A stretch of 5,964 bases of DNA from an uncultured Lachnospiraceae bacterium (GTDB lineage Bacteria; Bacillota; Clostridia; Lachnospirales; Lachnospiraceae), in the NCBI GenBank assembly GCA_900313435.1, contig OMRF01000261.1, forward strand, positions 1 through 5,964, given 5' to 3'. This document shows, piece by piece, positions 5,119 to 5,964 of this stretch. Below the pieces are notes generated by a model. The model did no database searches. It was not told where the DNA came from and saw only the letters and a program-made list of their open reading frames with translations. Made by a program: the position numbers and the translations under genes. Every line of letters starts with the position of its first letter. The first letter of the stretch is position 1.

Positions 5119-5964
5119 ATGAGCACTATGATACAAAGCGAATACAGCATCCGGATCAACGCCTCTTACACACAGCAATCTAACGCAGCTGATATCCCCC
5201 GTCCCATATGGGATCCGAAGAAAGTATATAACTATCTTGAAGATATGGGGGAAGGCTTTAAAGAATATAAGCGTAAAGCCACGAACTACTATCGCTCCGA
5301 CTTTGCTAAGAACGGTACCGATGGTCCCATTAGCGTGGACGAGCTAAAAAATGAGATCAAGAAATATATGCCCGAATATACTTTTACAAACCGCGAACCC
5401 AAGGATCCGATAAAAGGTAAGTATTATCTTTATATCGACGATAGCCAGCTAAACAAAATGGCTTCCGATCCTGCATATCGTGCAAGAGTATTCGGACTCA
5501 TGGATAGCGAATTGCAGGGCAAGAATGGTTATACGCTGAAATACACAAGTGGTAAAAATGTGACTAACAGCATAGCCGGCAGCATCTTCTCCTTAGCAGA
5601 GGCCAATCGTTACATCGATGGTGTAGGACAAATGCCGGGTTCTGATGGTATCCCCTATCATGGCAGTGCCTGCGCAAGTATATCGTGTTCTACGGAAGGT
5701 GTCGCACGGGTTCGCAGCCAGTCTTATATCGCCAAAATTATGCATCCTGGGAAATGTCTCGCTGCTAAGCATACCGGAAAATCCTTATCTGCTGTCTCAT
5801 CCGCTGAAAAGCGTACCGCCAAAAGCCAAGAAGAGCATAAACTAAAGGTTCGTATGTATAAACAATGGCTTGAAACGAAAACAAAAGCCGAAGAACTCCA
5901 AGACAAATTCCTAACCGACCTAAACGCATCAGATGACGACCTGAGCATATTTGATACTATTTCA
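5119..5964 (+). CDS. DUF6033-like hypothetical protein, 3' end beyond window
   Basis: The frame from the ATG at 5119 stays open for 282 codons to the window edge, so the C-terminus is missing here. GAAAGGACGG (5101-5110) supplies the ribosome binding site. The N-terminus MSTMIQSEYSIRINASY is Ser/Thr/Asn-rich with no Sec signal peptide or membrane segment. Residues about 101-120, KYYLYIDDSQLNKMASDP, and the following RVFGLMDSEL resemble the 'second beta strand, then LxKMAxDP' core I associate with DUF6033 proteins of Clostridia; this is recall, not a search. The middle (about 175-205) contains three Cys and many Ser/Gly. The last part (about 238-275) is a charged helix, likely coiled coil. The promoter carries a LytTR operator, so it is probably in the same regulon as its neighbours. 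The function is unknown. Confidence 0.82.
   Translation, partial: MSTMIQSEYSIRINASYTQQSNAADIPRPIWDPKKVYNYLEDMGEGFKEYKRKATNYYRSDFAKNGTDGPISVDELKNEIKKYMPEYTFTNREPKDPIKGKYYLYIDDSQLNKMASDPAYRARVFGLMDSELQGKNGYTLKYTSGKNVTNSIAGSIFSLAEANRYIDGVGQMPGSDGIPYHGSACASISCSTEGVARVRSQSYIAKIMHPGKCLAAKHTGKSLSAVSSAEKRTAKSQEEHKLKVRMYKQWLETKTKAEELQDKFLTDLNASDDDLSIFDTIS

Noticed and set aside
5724..5948. Minus-strand 74-codon frame within the DUF6033-like gene, and a plus-strand frame at 5645-5845
   Set aside because: Both overlap the 282-codon open frame from 5119 that has a ribosome binding site and a promoter; they look like shadows.

Overview
The window looks like chromosomal DNA from a motile, low-to-moderate-GC Firmicute of the Clostridia, most likely a Lachnospiraceae member (Roseburia / Butyrivibrio type). 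The reasons are strong AGGAGG-type ribosome binding sites, an AgrC/AgrA-type (GHKL kinase plus LytTR regulator) pair, and several small proteins resembling hypothetical proteins I associate with flagellated Lachnospiraceae. The organism assignment is inference.

Layout. Positions 19-1597 (minus strand) hold a two-gene unit: a short FliD-like protein (674-1597), then a 211-residue protein of unknown function (19-654). Positions 1732-3841 (minus strand) hold a two-component operon: the LytTR response regulator first (3113-3841), then a membrane GHKL histidine kinase (1732-3123), overlapping by 11 bases. On the plus strand, diverging from the regulator, is a 270-residue charged protein of unknown function (4075-4887). 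It is followed by a DUF6033-like protein (5119 to the window edge, still open at 5964).

The most striking signal is not a gene. A bipartite direct repeat occurs four times and only in intergenic DNA. Each copy has two half-sites of consensus TTCRNTACAT (R = A/G), exactly 21 bp apart start to start, with an 11-bp spacer beginning TTNA. Two tandem copies lie between the regulator and the 270-residue gene (3905-3935 and 3955-3985). One lies just upstream of a TATAAT box before the DUF6033-like gene (4966-4996). One, more degenerate, lies upstream of the FliD-like gene (1697-1727). Paired direct repeats two helical turns apart are the known architecture of LytTR-domain binding sites (AgrA, PlnC, VirR type). 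I infer that the regulator encoded here binds these sites, controls its own operon and controls all the flanking transcription units. The window then reads as a self-contained LytTR regulon.

The controlled proteins are soluble and lack Sec signal peptides. Three share a short N-terminal Asn/Ile/Gly/Ser motif (as in MASINGINS, MSSVTGINNS, MAVNAINGNS), and one resembles the FliD C-terminal region. A reasonable hypothesis is that they are exported by the flagellar type III apparatus or associate with the flagellum, under control of an extracellular signal sensed by the kinase. No peptide pheromone (AgrD-like) or processing protease (AgrB-like) gene is visible, so the signal is unknown.
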